Part shown: one piece after another, positions 20,163 through 30,613 of the stretch
How the letters are laid out: every line of letters starts with the position of its first letter
Numbering within the stretch: position 1 is the first letter of the stretch
Source: Nannochloropsis salina CCMP1776
Taxonomy: Eukaryota > Sar > Eustigmatophyceae > Eustigmatales > Monodopsidaceae
Assembly (NCBI GenBank): GCA_004565275.1
Contig: SDOX01000019.1
Location: 616,340-680,339 of the forward strand
Length of the DNA: 64,000 nucleotides
Direction: 5' to 3'
Notes under the pieces: model-generated
Database searches by the model: none
What the model saw: the letters and a program-made list of their open reading frames with translations, nothing else
What the model was told of the DNA's origin: nothing
Made by a program: the position numbers and the translations under genes

Positions 20163-21222
20163 GTATTTTTCTGGATGAAACCTGGTGCCTCTACTTTTGA
20201 GGTTGTTTCATACCTCCTTCGAGATTATGGAATATTTTTCCACTGGTACTATCGATAATTCAATCTGACTCTAGATATATTGCATATATATGGCCGACCG
20301 TCGATTGCACATGCCTTCGTACATAGTGTGGGGTTAAAGGTGTCATTTAAGACATGACTAGAAATGAATTGGCCAATGAAAGAGAAAAATTACAAGCAGA
20401 GGTTTACTTTTTTAGAAGGAATAACTTTGTTATGTATGGAGAAGTGTCCTTCTCCCTTTAAAAAGTATTTTCAAAGATCTATGTATATGCAGTCTTCGGC
20501 ATTGATTTCCTTTGGGGGCCAATACTATCATTTGATTCTTTTACTCGTATCGTTTCACGCCTTTCTCCATGTGAGGCCCAGGAATAGAATAGTTCTCATG
20601 TTGAAAAACAGTTGCAAGTCTCGTGGAGACGCTTGTGTCCCCGGGTGACGGCTGAAAAATAGTAAAGCTCGTCTCAAACCCGAGAATTTGTCGAATACAA
20701 TCGACAACATCAACAATAGGACTAAAAATTTCATGCGGAATCCATACATATACATGTTTCGAGGACAAAGAGCCAAGCCTTAAGGCGGCAAAAACGGAGA
20801 GGCGGGGTGTTGACCAAGAATCGGGTAGCAATTGGAAACCAGTTTCCTATACATCCACAATACTGCTCACCGTTAGCAGAATAAACTTATTCTCATCTAT
20901 GAGCCGCGGTGAGCGCCGTGAATTAACCTCTTTTCGTCCCTTACGCTCTTTAAGTTGCTCTGAGTGGCGCATGGGCCGGGGCGAAGGACCTCCCTGCTTG
21001 TACAAGGGGCAGGGCAGGCCATGCTACTTTAAAAGCAACCGAATTGGAAGCCATTATCGTCGGTCATGCCATTCGATGTGAAGTTCACAACATTTTTGCT
21101 GTATTGACATTTCTGATTCTACTATCAAACAGGGCTTGGTCTTAGGCTGGCGCATATATACATAAGCCGTTAATCATTCCTACTTCCTGCAGCAACGGCG
21201 TACAAGCCGTCTTATCAAAGCC
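20163..21222. other. AT-rich gene-free interval
   Basis: 1.06 kb between two plus-strand genes, noticeably AT-rich, with TATA-like runs (atatattgcatatatatggc near 20275). No coding exon or repeat is supported. It presumably contains a 3' UTR and the VPS2 promoter. Confidence 0.35.
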
Positions 21223-22821
21223 ATGTTTGGACAGAAAAAATTGACCCCCAAAGAGCAGCTCCGGGAGACAAAAAGGGAGATCAGACACAATGAACGGGAC
21301 ATGGACCGGGAGCTGCAGAATTTGGCAAGAGAAGAAGCAAAGCTCATCCACGACATTAAAAAAATGGCTGCAAACAATCAGCATGGACCCTTGAAAGTCA
21401 TGGCGAAGAACCTGGTACAACTGCGGGCGCAAAAGGACAAGCTCATCACAATGAAGACTACCATGACAGGTGTAGGGTACAAGGCATCATTGATGCATTC
21501 GCAGGCGGCTGTCGGCCAGGCAATGGGCAGGATGACAGGGGTACGTCGGTGGCGGACTCAGATATGGCGGGTGTCGAGTGGATGAAAGGAGATGTGCATT
21601 TTTGAGCTGCTTGCTGATTCTTACGAGTCTTTGGCTTCCAGAAGAACTTGCTATCAGATGCAGAAGATTTTTTCACGTTGATTTCGGTGTGGGTGTGGTG
21701 ATTACGGACTTCAGATGAATGTCATGTCCTCAAAGTTCGCGTGTCTAGTTCTCGAAAATTAATTTATGTTTTCCGGTATTTTGTACTGGAATAAAGTTAA
21801 CTGTGCGTGTTGTGTGTGACAAGGCCTTCTTCTATTTGGGTAGCACGTGGTTGAAGCAACGCAAGCATTTAGCGATTTTCACAAGCATCTATTCTTCAAA
21901 ATTTAGCAATAGTTGATTTTCTTCTTATTCCATCGCAACAGGTGATGGGTGATATGAACGAAATGATGGACGCTACAAAGACAAGCAAGGTTATGACAGA
22001 GTTTGCGCGACAGAACGAGTACATGAATGTAAAGGAGGATTTGCTGGACGACGCTTTGATGGATGCGGTAAGTTTGGCAGTCCGCGCAAGAGTTGAAAAG
22101 AGAGACATAAAAGAGGTCCAGTGGATACTTCTTCGACATCCTGTCCACGATGATCTTAACCTGCTGTCTGAGTATGTCCAGGGTGTGAAGCTGTTCGACG
22201 TTTTGTGAAGACGTTTGGGCCATAGCTACGTGTGCCCGGCTGGTTGCATATTAGCTACCGTGCACAAATTCCAAGCAAATGCCTTTCGCGCGGCCGTGGC
22301 CCCGTCTCATGGCGTCTGTCTTATTCTCATTTTAATTGTGCAGACATGTTATCATTGTCAGAGCGTCTGTATTATTTTCATTTTAGTCGTGCAGACTTGA
22401 TATCAGTGTCAGGACATTTAAATCCCAATTCTTTATTGAAGATGTAGAAATATTTCTATTCACATCGCAAAACTCAAGCTCATTAGGCATGAAGCATCTT
22501 TGAGGGTGCATGATGTAACGACATCACTTCAAGGATGATGCATGTCTTGAAGGGTGGCTACTCTAATCTGTCTACCCTATTACTCACATACGGGCTTTCA
22601 ATTCACGATTAACAATTTTTATATTACAGTTCGACGGAGATGGAGTGGAAGAAGAAGCAGAGTCCGTCGTCAACCAAGTGCTGGAGGAGATTGGGCTCGA
22701 ACTTGGCAGTAAAATGGCCGATGTGCCTGTTGGCAAGCTTAGAGATGGTGTAGACAAAGAGAGCATTGAAGATAAGGCTGCTCTGGAGGCATTACATAAG
22801 GTTTTGCCAAGCTTGCCTTAA
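21223..22821 (+). CDS. VPS2: ESCRT-III subunit VPS2 / CHMP2
   Basis: Three exons, 21223-21540, 21942-22067 and 22630-22821, all join in phase 0 (211 aa, the usual CHMP2 length). Forms membrane-severing filaments with VPS24 and SNF7 in endosomal sorting, cytokinesis and membrane repair, and is recycled by VPS4. Features: MFGQKKLTPKEQLRETKREI (basic N-terminal helix), LAREEAKLIHDIKKMAANNQ, VMAKNLVQLRAQKDKLITMK, the spliced segment MTGVMGDMNEMMDATKTSKV, MNVKEDLLDDALMDAFDGDG, and VVNQVLEEIGLELGSKM. The C-terminal stretch after residue 190 is acidic and helical, where the VPS4-binding MIM1 motif lies in relatives. Splice sites GTACGT and GTAAGT with CAG acceptors are canonical. Confidence 0.93.
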
Positions 22822-23903
22822 AGGTAATGGAAGAAATATATCAGGTACTGATAAAGGTATGAAATGTAAAGAAGATTGCCAGGGATTGCATGGGTGGTGA
22901 ACACCGCTCATCTTTAGAATTCATCATTGCTGATATAAAAAGACCGTTGAAACGTTTGTGTTTTTTCTTCCCAATCCTTTGCTGATTTTTGGGTGAGAAA
23001 GTGTCAGGAAAACTCGCGTGCGTCCGTCTTCCCCTTCCTCTGAGAGAGAGACGACACGAGAGACCCGGGCCGGGCGCGAGTATCTTCGGTGTTGCGCCCA
23101 TCACTGACAGCGTGCTCACCAAAAAGCCCTTATACGATCGCGTTTTATGCCCCGCTGAGGCATGGTATCAAATTGGATGCCGAAGAACGGCGGGGCGGTA
23201 ATTCAGTCGACGTGTCCGTGGCAGCTCCGGCCCATCTTCCGTGCCGTAATCGAAGCGAGCGAGTCGAGCCAATTTCATCGAGGCGAGAGCCGGGCGTCAG
23301 GCACATGTTCTGTTTGGCTCCTAGGTACGGGGGAAACTGGCCTTTTACACCGTTTCCGCTGTACAATGGACATCTGTGTACGCGTCTGTCCGCCGAGGCA
23401 TGGTCTCACGTTTTTGTTACCCGTGGTGCGTTGGTCTATCTGAAAGCCCAGGTTGTCCTTGTCAGTACGGTGCTCACTCCTCTTGTTGAGATACGCAGGA
23501 ACTGCACTCTTTCTTTATGCGAGCCATACTGCATAAACAAGCAAATGCGTCGTTACGTGCTTAATATCGGAGTGGCCTATGATTGCGATAAAAACATGAG
23601 TGTAGAGTGCAAATAAGTTTCCTTGAAAGGAGCATGAGGCGAGGGGTAAAAGTGGGGAAGGAGCAGCCGGCACTCGGCCCGACTATCTTCCACAGATGAT
23701 TCTTTGCTTGTTGATTCGTGCGACTTATTCCAGCAACGTGCTTGAATTTCGACAACATCATCTTATTATGCTGTGAACGGTACAACATTTCCATGGGGCG
23801 TCTGATTTGTCTTTACTGTGAACCCTTCATTCTGTAAAATCAACCTTACAGCCAAAAGCAAGCCAACTTCAAGCTCTCTTGCAGCCCCTCTTGCCTTCAA
23901 AAC
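22822..23903. other. Gene-free interval with an unassigned GC-richer patch
   Basis: The stretch 23000-23500 is GC- and CpG-richer than its AT-rich flanks and holds overlapping open frames on both strands, the longest 175 codons and without a matching ATG context. None resembles a protein family. It could be a non-coding transcript or a decayed gene. Confidence 0.3.
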
Positions 23904-24501
23904 ATGTCTGACGCTAAGCTGTCCCGAAAACTCAGCCGCACAAGTGACGAGCCCTACCTGTACGAGTCCTACTCAAAAGACAATGGTGAGTTGGATGGGG
24001 ATGATTGTCGTGAACAATCTCAGAGAAATGAGCAAGTGAATATCGCGGCGGTGGTATCCTTGTGAATCCATTTGTAATTTTATGTCATCATATGATGGGC
24101 TTGACAGATACGAGATTTGATTTATTTTGGCTTTGAAAATGCCTTCTGCAGGCGGATCGTAATTTATGAGCTGAAATCGTCTTTAGGAGAGTGTGGAGGC
24201 CGTGGTAGCTGCCATGGTATTCATTTCGTGCCCCTTCCTTCTTCTCTCCCCGTCTCCCATAGAGGACGGGAAGTACACCAAGACGGACTGCCTTCGCCTG
24301 GCCAAAACCTTGACAGACCTATCACAAGTGCCTGCCCCATGTAAAGAGGTTGTGCAGAATGAGCAGGCCATGCGGAAGGCCTTCGAGGGCGCAACAGTGA
24401 CTGATCGCGCCCGTCACGCCATCGCCGCACGTAAGGGAACGATTTCGCACCACCAACTGCAGCGTCGCTTGACCTCCACATCAGAGACGATGGCCCGCTA
24501 A
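23904..24501 (+). CDS. Small uncharacterised protein, two exons
   Basis: Predicted 106 aa. Exon 1 (23904-23985) encodes MSDAKLSRKLSRTSDEPYLY then ESYSKDN and ends at a canonical GTGAGT donor. Exon 2 (24263-24501) follows a strong pyrimidine tract with ATAG acceptor and continues EDGKYTKTDCLRLAKTLTDL. Phase 1 joins cleanly. The middle is a helix with two Cys (TDCLRL and VPAPCKEV). The C-terminus is basic and Ser/Thr-rich (TISHHQLQRRLTSTSETMAR). An alternative model using a GTGAAT donor at 24036 and acceptor at 24186 also keeps frame but adds a hydrophobic stretch and uses weaker sites. No family recognised. It is soluble with no signal peptide. Confidence 0.55.
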
Positions 24502-25823
24502 GGCTGCTTCGCTACTGTAAGAGCGTAGGTGGGATGTGGTGGAGTTCAAATCAAAGAAGAAACCTGCACTTGGCCCTTTCTTGAGTTCTATACATAAGCA
24601 GCTATGGCCGTCAGAAATATCTCTCGAGTAATGACATGAATGAAATGAGATCGTGTCCTACCCGCAATATGTTAATTGATAGAAGAGAAAGAGGAAGGAC
24701 TGAGATGCATAGAGCATAAACAGGAAACTACGGGGCACGAAAGAAAGCATCTCACGCCGTTAAACGAAGATGAGAAATCTGAGCTTGCATGGCTTCATTG
24801 TCACATGAAGAGAAAAAACAGTAGAAATCAAAAAGAGAAAGGAAAGGGAAGAGCGAATTTACGCGATTGAGCAAACGCGGTCGTCGTCTCCGATCTCGTG
24901 CCGAGTTTGACAGGGAGGTTGACCGGATCAGTGAGAGGGAGGGCTCAGGCACGATCTCCACGGAGGGAAGGGAGTATGCAGGACGGAGAGTGGAGAGGAA
25001 AGACCAAAAGAGTTTGTGGAAAGAATTTGCGCCGCCCGAGCGCTCTTGGGATGTCCGTGTGGAGGCACTGTGGGACCAGGATGACCGCTTTTGGAGGGTC
25101 GACTAGCGCCCTGCCTGGGAGCGCTTAGTCAGTGGGTGTGTCACCAGACATGCCGATCTATCCTTGTACATGCTAATCCTTAGTTAGGGCGACAAGGCCC
25201 GGAAAAGAGACAACAAGCCTACGGAACGGTGAACCCGTAGAGGAGACCAGGAATGGAGGGTCCGGGAGAGTGGCGGGCAGCCATTTGACGAGCAGGGGAG
25301 TTTGAGAGGAGATGCGTCTTTTGACGTTTCGAGTGTCACCGTGTTGAACGTGCTTTGTCAATATGTCCTCATCTGGAGTGTTTCGGGGAGTTATTATGTG
25401 CCGTGGGATGAGGGCGACGTGGAATGTGGATGGAGCATGGAAAAAGAAGCAAGAGGAACCCCGACCGACTGTAAAGCGTTGATGACTTGACCACATCATC
25501 GATTTCTATGCCTTTTACGGAAAGGGATGGAGGACAAGCCGAATCACATACTTACGCCTGCCTTGTGCTCGATGGTTGAAAGAATCCCCGAATGCCGTGA
25601 TATGTGATGATCCTTCGGAAGAGACCATTACCCGCACCTTTTCTCTACACGCCGCGAATACAGAGACGTCTCTGTGACCGACAGTATCGCTACTTATGGC
25701 ATACGATCGCTCATCCTCATGGCTGTGTAATCTACGACTTGTGCCAGCACCAGCCCAAGAAAGTAAGGAGCAAATAATGTGTAGAGACCCGCCCCCCCCC
25801 TTTGCCCGATAATGACGATCATT
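24502..25823. other. Convergent gene-free interval, 1.3 kb
   Basis: Purine-rich between about 24660 and 25110 on the plus strand (many GAGA/GGA runs), which produces a charged open frame at 24867-25106 that starts with TTG rather than ATG and has no known relatives. A C-run (about 25790-25801) lies just downstream of the aldo/keto reductase stop. Nothing is called. Confidence 0.35.
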
Positions 25824-27071
25824 TTACTCCGATTGAAAGATGTTCTGCACCGTCTCTCCTCTGCCCTTCGGCAGACTTCTCACCGCTCGGTCTAATGCCT
25901 CAACCTCTCCTGCCGACAAGCACCAATCAAGCGCAGCTGTCGCTTCTCTAGCTTGAGCGAGGCTCTTTAAACCTACGATTGGAATTGCACCCTTCGCCCG
26001 ACACCAATTCAGTGCAACCTGGGAGCATGTCACAGGCTCACTAACTGCTCCATAGTTTTTGCGCGTGCGCTCGTTTACAATCTGATCCATGGTACCCAGC
26101 ACGGGCGTCAGAGCAGGAAGAAGTTCTCTGAAAAGTAGGCGGCGCGGTCCCTCTGGCAGCTGTTGCCTTTCTAAATTGTAGCGCCCCGTCAGTATACCGA
26201 GTCCTAGGGGACTATAAGCGATAAGGCGCACTCCCTCATCGGCAGCTGTTTCAATCAAGCCGCTTCGCAGCGGTAGTGGAGAGACTAAAGAGAGTTGAAC
26301 TTGGTTTGATGCAAGGCTGATACCGTGCTCACACTTGAAAGTCTGAGCCGCTTCCCGCAGTTTTTTAGGCCCGTAGTTGCTCAGTCCAATAGCCTTTATA
26401 TCCCCTTCCTGTTTGAGCTCCGCCAGTCCCGCCCAGTATGCTTTCTCTTGCCATCCTAGCGGCGGGGCCCAATGCAGCTGGCCAATGTCCACTCCCGCTC
26501 TTCCCCTGTCGAGTCGTCGGCTTGAAGCGCGCATTGCAGCTTTGATGGATCCCTTACCCAGGCGGAAGGGATAAGGTGCAATTTTGGTCGCCACAAAGAC
26601 ATCCTCGGCACTCTTTAAGCTTGACCCGAGCTTATAGTCGTGCTCTCTTAAAAATTGACCCAACAAAATCTCACTCCTGCCTTCCAACCTTCCAGTCCCG
26701 TAAGAATCTGCAGAGTCAAACCAGTTTATTCCTTTGCTCAATACATAGTCGAATGTCTCTTGCAGAGATGAATCGGACTTTTGCGGAGAGTAACCCCATA
26801 GAAATTGATTTCCCCATGCCCACGTGCCCACACCCAGCGGACTTACACGAAGGTCTCCCAGCTTTGCACGCTCACCAAGGCCACTACTGCTGCTTTTTTT
26901 GCCTTGGAAAATATTATCGAATAGACGACTCGCCTTTAGGGGACCCGCAAGTGGATGTCTTATGTTTCTTGTGGTAGGCATTACGAAGGCAAGAGCGGAT
27001 CTGTTGCTGTTCAAGAGGCAACAGCATATTACGAAAATCAAAATGATTCTGCTGCCATTTAAGTGACACAT
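25824..27071 (-). CDS. Aldo/keto reductase, plastid-targeted
   Basis: Intronless, 415 aa from ATG 27071. NADPH-dependent carbonyl reductase of the AKR superfamily, nearest the plant and cyanobacterial plastid AKRs (YajO/Tas-like). Motifs: VSPLGVGTWAWGNQFLWGYS, GINWFDSADSYGTGRLEGRS (Asp and Tyr of the tetrad), DVFVATKIAPYPFRLG (Lys), VDIGQLHWAPP (His), GDIKAIGLSNYGPKKL, and the cofactor segment IPIVGLKSLAQAREATAALD. The N-terminus MCHLNGSRIILIFVICCCLL ends in SALAF, a bipartite plastid signal. Its physiological substrate cannot be read from sequence. It lies head-to-tail with the LdpA-like gene, 261 bp apart. Confidence 0.92.
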   Translation of the reverse strand: MCHLNGSRIILIFVICCCLLNSNRSALAFVMPTTRNIRHPLAGPLKASRLFDNIFQGKKSSSSGLGERAKLGDLRVSPLGVGTWAWGNQFLWGYSPQKSDSSLQETFDYVLSKGINWFDSADSYGTGRLEGRSEILLGQFLREHDYKLGSSLKSAEDVFVATKIAPYPFRLGKGSIKAAMRASSRRLDRGRAGVDIGQLHWAPPLGWQEKAYWAGLAELKQEGDIKAIGLSNYGPKKLREAAQTFKCEHGISLASNQVQLSLVSPLPLRSGLIETAADEGVRLIAYSPLGLGILTGRYNLERQQLPEGPRRLLFRELLPALTPVLGTMDQIVNERTRKNYGAVSEPVTCSQVALNWCRAKGAIPIVGLKSLAQAREATAALDWCLSAGEVEALDRAVRSLPKGRGETVQNIFQSE

Positions 27072-27332
27072 GTCACACAGCAAGCAATTTTCTCCTGTGA
27101 GCGGAGGTGATCGGTTTTATCTAGAATCAATTCAAGCTTCTGAGGGTTACAAAATGGAAAACAAAGGCTTGAGGTAACTTCAAGCACGTTATTAAATTAA
27201 CCTCCTCTCCATTCCTCTCGGCACAGCGACTTTGGAAAAAAACTGTCCGTAATCTCTCATGACTTGAAATGATTCTTTGTACAATATCTACACTTAAATT
27301 TAATTTCTTACTTTGCACAAAGAGGCCCAACG

Positions 27333-28784
27333 CTACCTCTTCTTGATCGGCCGCACCACTCCAAAAGCGGCCCTAAGCACAGCGAGCAAGGCGTCGGGAG
27401 GTGCTTCCATCAGAGAGGCCTCGGGTCCCAGGCCCCACTGGCTCATGATGCGGTCTACTTCCATACGCGCAAAGCCCCCGAAAGCCAAACCATGCACCCA
27501 CGCGGAGCGATCCTTCTCTTGAGTCGCGTCACTCTGACCTCTCACCACCGATGCCGGAGAGAGCAGGCCCTCGTCAGCGAGCTTTTCTGCCGTGTAGGCG
27601 TTCGTTCCTCCCGCTAACTGGAGAAAGTGCTCATCTTCAGACACCAGGGAGCTGGCCCATGGCAGGGCTTGGGATTGGAGCACGACTTGAGCGAATTTAA
27701 CGGCACTCAAGGTGGTTCCGCGCCCGATGTCCCCGCTCATGGGCCTGCCGTCCGTCTGCCAGATGTGAAGGGGCCGCGGGGGTGGGGAGTCTTCGATACC
27801 GGCCAAGACCCCGGTGGAAGGACGCTCATCGTCCTGCCCAAAGCATCGGCCAAAGACGGCGTTGCGGGACTTGAGGAAAGCGGCGGTTCCCGCGGTTCCC
27901 ATGAAGGGAAAGCTCACAGAGACAGCCCTTAGGCCCGAGGCCTGCCGTCGAATGCGCCGACAAAGGTCTTCGAAGGGGTCGCGCCCCGTGGAGGATGCCG
28001 AGACGTTCGTGTGAATCTCCAGGGCATCGATGCGGCCCGCTAGAGAGGTGAGGACATCCGCCGCCTCCACCTGGTAGGGCACCGCCTCTATGAGCCCCAG
28101 CGGGCACACGCTCACGCAGCGCCCGCAGCCGTAGCAGCGCTCTGGGCTAGCCACGCCCTCTTGCCTTCCCCGCGCCGACGGCAGAGGCGTCTCCAGCTTG
28201 TCTAGTGGAGGGATTGCTTGGGTAGGGCAGATTGATTCACAGGGCCGAGGACAGTCGTGGGGGCAGCGCGTGGCGTCGAAAGCGGCCTTACGGAAGTGCA
28301 AATCCTGCTGGTCATTGATGCTCACCATCAGCCACGGCCGCCGAGGCAAAGCTTTACCCAGCACTTGTTCAGCCAAGAGCATGGCAGCCCCGACGCCTTC
28401 TTCTGCTGCCGTCACAACCGCTTGGCTTGCCGACATGTCGATGCAGTCCACGCCCGCTAGGGTGTAAGCAAAGCAGAGGGCTTTCACCCGCGGTAGGTCC
28501 TGATACGAAGCCCCACAGATAAGCTTCACCCATCGTCCTTCCGACAGCGCGCTCTTTGGATCGTCGCTCATGAGCTCTACCGCCTCGGTTAAGAGCGATC
28601 TAAGGTCTGTTAGGTCCCTCGAGTTTTGTTGAGTTGAGGCACAAAGCAGGGGCATGGCTCTTGATTTTGAGAATGGTAACAGGCTTGACCACGTGTAATT
28701 CGCTTTCGAAAAGGAATGCAAAAAGGTTGGGCGGCTCAAGACCAGAAAAGGTAGCCATACGACCCAAAGACTCCATTTGAGCAT
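27333..28784 (-). CDS. LdpA-like iron-sulfur protein, probable plastid protein
   Basis: Intronless, 483 aa. Resembles cyanobacterial LdpA (light-dependent period), an Fe-S protein that feeds redox state to the KaiABC clock. Family-like stretches: GRWVKLICGASYQDLPRVKA, CFAYTLAGVDCIDMSASQAV, RPWLMVSINDQQDLHFRKAA. Two cluster motifs, CPHDCPRPCESICP and CYGCGRCVSVCP, are spaced as in a bacterial-type 2[4Fe-4S] ferredoxin. The C-terminal part (DALEIHTNVSASSTGRDPFE, QVVLQSQALPWASSLVSEDE, LQLAGGTNAYTAEKL, GLAFGGFARM) fits the LdpA C-terminal domain. The N-terminus MLKWSLWVVWLPFLVLSRPT is a signal peptide, so plastid import is likely. No Kai proteins are expected in this host, so the role may be redox sensing or Fe-S chemistry (inference). 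Confidence 0.82.
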   Translation of the reverse strand: MLKWSLWVVWLPFLVLSRPTFLHSFSKANYTWSSLLPFSKSRAMPLLCASTQQNSRDLTDLRSLLTEAVELMSDDPKSALSEGRWVKLICGASYQDLPRVKALCFAYTLAGVDCIDMSASQAVVTAAEEGVGAAMLLAEQVLGKALPRRPWLMVSINDQQDLHFRKAAFDATRCPHDCPRPCESICPTQAIPPLDKLETPLPSARGRQEGVASPERCYGCGRCVSVCPLGLIEAVPYQVEAADVLTSLAGRIDALEIHTNVSASSTGRDPFEDLCRRIRRQASGLRAVSVSFPFMGTAGTAAFLKSRNAVFGRCFGQDDERPSTGVLAGIEDSPPPRPLHIWQTDGRPMSGDIGRGTTLSAVKFAQVVLQSQALPWASSLVSEDEHFLQLAGGTNAYTAEKLADEGLLSPASVVRGQSDATQEKDRSAWVHGLAFGGFARMEVDRIMSQWGLGPEASLMEAPPDALLAVLRAAFGVVRPIKKR

Positions 28785-29170
28785 CCTCTGTGTGGTAAGA
28801 GCGTGATTGAGTGTGAGAGGAGTAAGGCCGGTGGGGCGGGGAGCTCGGCGTTGAAGAACAAAGAGCCGCTTCGTCTCGCTGTAAGCGACGCAGAGTAGTT
28901 TAGTTTAGGATGTTAGCTGCCCGGCACCTCCCAAACACTTGAAAATGGCATGATGCTTGTACTTGGGTAAGAGTGTCGACAAGCCTATAGCAAGGACCGA
29001 GAATAGTTTGACGTTACTCCTGGACATAACAAAGCCGGGTAAAACCTCCTAACCGCAGCCTCCTCCCTCAACTTGGTGGTAGTAGCAATTTTTTGAAAAG
29101 ACTTATTCCGGACTCTGACCATGACAGTCCCTCCACTCATATTGTGGAAAATTTTCTCACTCTTTATCAG
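28785..29170. promoter_or_regulatory. Divergent promoter region, LdpA-like / GT8
   Basis: 386 bp between opposing start codons. A pyrimidine tract ending ttctcactctttatcag directly abuts the GT8 ATG, so a 5' UTR intron is possible. Confidence 0.35.
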
Positions 29171-30088
29171 ATGTCCAGTCCCGCTGCAAGGAAGGGCATT
29201 GCGAACGGCGAAATCATTGGCCCATCTTCCCGGGCGGGGCATGCCTTCGTCACTCTCCTTACGACGGATTCTTTCGGCCCGGGAGCCCAGGTCTTACTTC
29301 ACTCACTGAGAACTAGCATATCAGCCAAAGACAAAGATGTTGCAATCAGACCTGTCGTCGTAGTTCTCGTTACACCCCAAATATCAAAGCAAACGCGGAA
29401 GGGCTTGGAGGGTTTCTGCGATGAACTGCTGACAGTGGAGCCCATTGCCAACCCGTACGCCGAAAAATCCCACGTATCCGGGTGGGTTGATTCTGGTTTT
29501 ACGAAACTTCAAATATGGGGCCTGACTCAATTTGAGCGGGTTGTGTACCTCGATGCGGACTGCCTAGTGGTAGAAGATATACAGGAGCTCTTTTCTGCCG
29601 ATGTGGATTTCGCTGCAGCACCAGACATTTTCCCTCCGGATCGCTTCAATGCTGGTGTGATGCTAGTACGGCCAAATCTTAATGTGTACGAAGACATGCT
29701 AAGGGCAGTAAAGGCTGGAGCGTTGCCCTCGTATGACGGCGGAGACACGGGGTTTTTGAATGCCTTTTTCCCCACGTGGTACTCCTCTCCGCATGTTCGA
29801 ATGGGCTCGACATCGTCCTCTTTTTCGACTTGTGGGGGCGACACAATGCCCCAAAAATTTTCTATGGCCCGTCTTCCTTTTATTTGGAACGCGCAACGCA
29901 CGCTGCACTGGATGACGCATGCCGTAGCTCCCGGATACTGGGGGGCCGTGGCCACGCACGTGAAAATCCTCCATTTCTCGTCCAGCCCCAAGCCCTGGGA
30001 GCCGGAGGGCGTACGAAAGAAAGGAGAGTTAGAAGTGAAATGGTGGACTACGTTCGTTGAAATGCACATGGCAAAAAATGTCACCTAA
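29171..30088 (+). CDS. Family 8 glycosyltransferase (glycogenin/galactinol-synthase-like)
   Basis: 305 aa from ATG 29171. The frame stays open further upstream without ATG. Retaining GT8 fold: HAFVTLLTTDSFGPGAQVLL then HSLRTS, IRPVVVVLVTPQISKQTRKG, SGWVDSGFTKLQIWGLTQFE, the Mn-binding DxD in RVVYLDADCLVVEDIQELF, APDIFPPDRFNAGVMLVRPN, GGDTGFLNAFFPTWYSS, WNAQRTLHWM, and HFSSSPKPWEP (the closing HF..KPW signature). It uses a nucleotide sugar donor. Acceptor and product are not predictable, with glycogenin-like self-glucosylation and inositol or glycan transfer both possible. There is no signal peptide or membrane segment, so it is likely cytosolic. Confidence 0.9.
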   Translation: MSSPAARKGIANGEIIGPSSRAGHAFVTLLTTDSFGPGAQVLLHSLRTSISAKDKDVAIRPVVVVLVTPQISKQTRKGLEGFCDELLTVEPIANPYAEKSHVSGWVDSGFTKLQIWGLTQFERVVYLDADCLVVEDIQELFSADVDFAAAPDIFPPDRFNAGVMLVRPNLNVYEDMLRAVKAGALPSYDGGDTGFLNAFFPTWYSSPHVRMGSTSSSFSTCGGDTMPQKFSMARLPFIWNAQRTLHWMTHAVAPGYWGAVATHVKILHFSSSPKPWEPEGVRKKGELEVKWWTTFVEMHMAKNVT

Positions 30089-30613
30089 AATGACGGTTAT
30101 GTCATTGGCCGTGGGATGCTTTATATTTGTTTCTTTTCAGACGATGGTCGATTCGACACAGACAGATGAATACGCGAAAACTCTCTCCTGTTTTCTGTTA
30201 CTCTTCTCAATCAAAGAGGAGATAGGTGATGTGACACAAAAAGCGAGCCGGTGACCGCCACTGAAGAATTCCTTTCGCGGCCTCGATCCCATGCCTGCTC
30301 ACCCTCTCCCACCACGTTCTCCCACCGCGCTGTCGGATGCCACGCAAAGTGACCACATCTCTGCCAGTGCTGGTGCCGACTCTTTGCCTGCCCCTTGTCT
30401 TTCTCTTGCGTCTCCGTGTCGCGCCATCAACGCCTGCGATTGTGACTTGTACGCACTCAAGCGACTGCTTTTCAGGCTCCTGCCGCCTTTACTTCTCTTT
30501 CCACCTCCTTGCCCGTCCTTCCTTATGAATAGCTTTCCACCACAGGACGGTTTTCAATTTTCCGTCGATATTTTTTCCTCCATCCTCTTCTCCCACTTCT
30601 CCCCCGCGACCCG
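30089..30613. other. Convergent intergenic region
   Basis: Tail-to-tail gap between the GT8 and surface-protein genes. The plus strand is pyrimidine-rich from about 30280 to 30610. Open frames here look like reverse-strand shadows. No gene is called. Confidence 0.35.

Noticed and set aside
24867-25106. 79-codon charged frame
   Set aside because: Starts with TTG, lies in a purine-rich tract and has no recognisable relatives.
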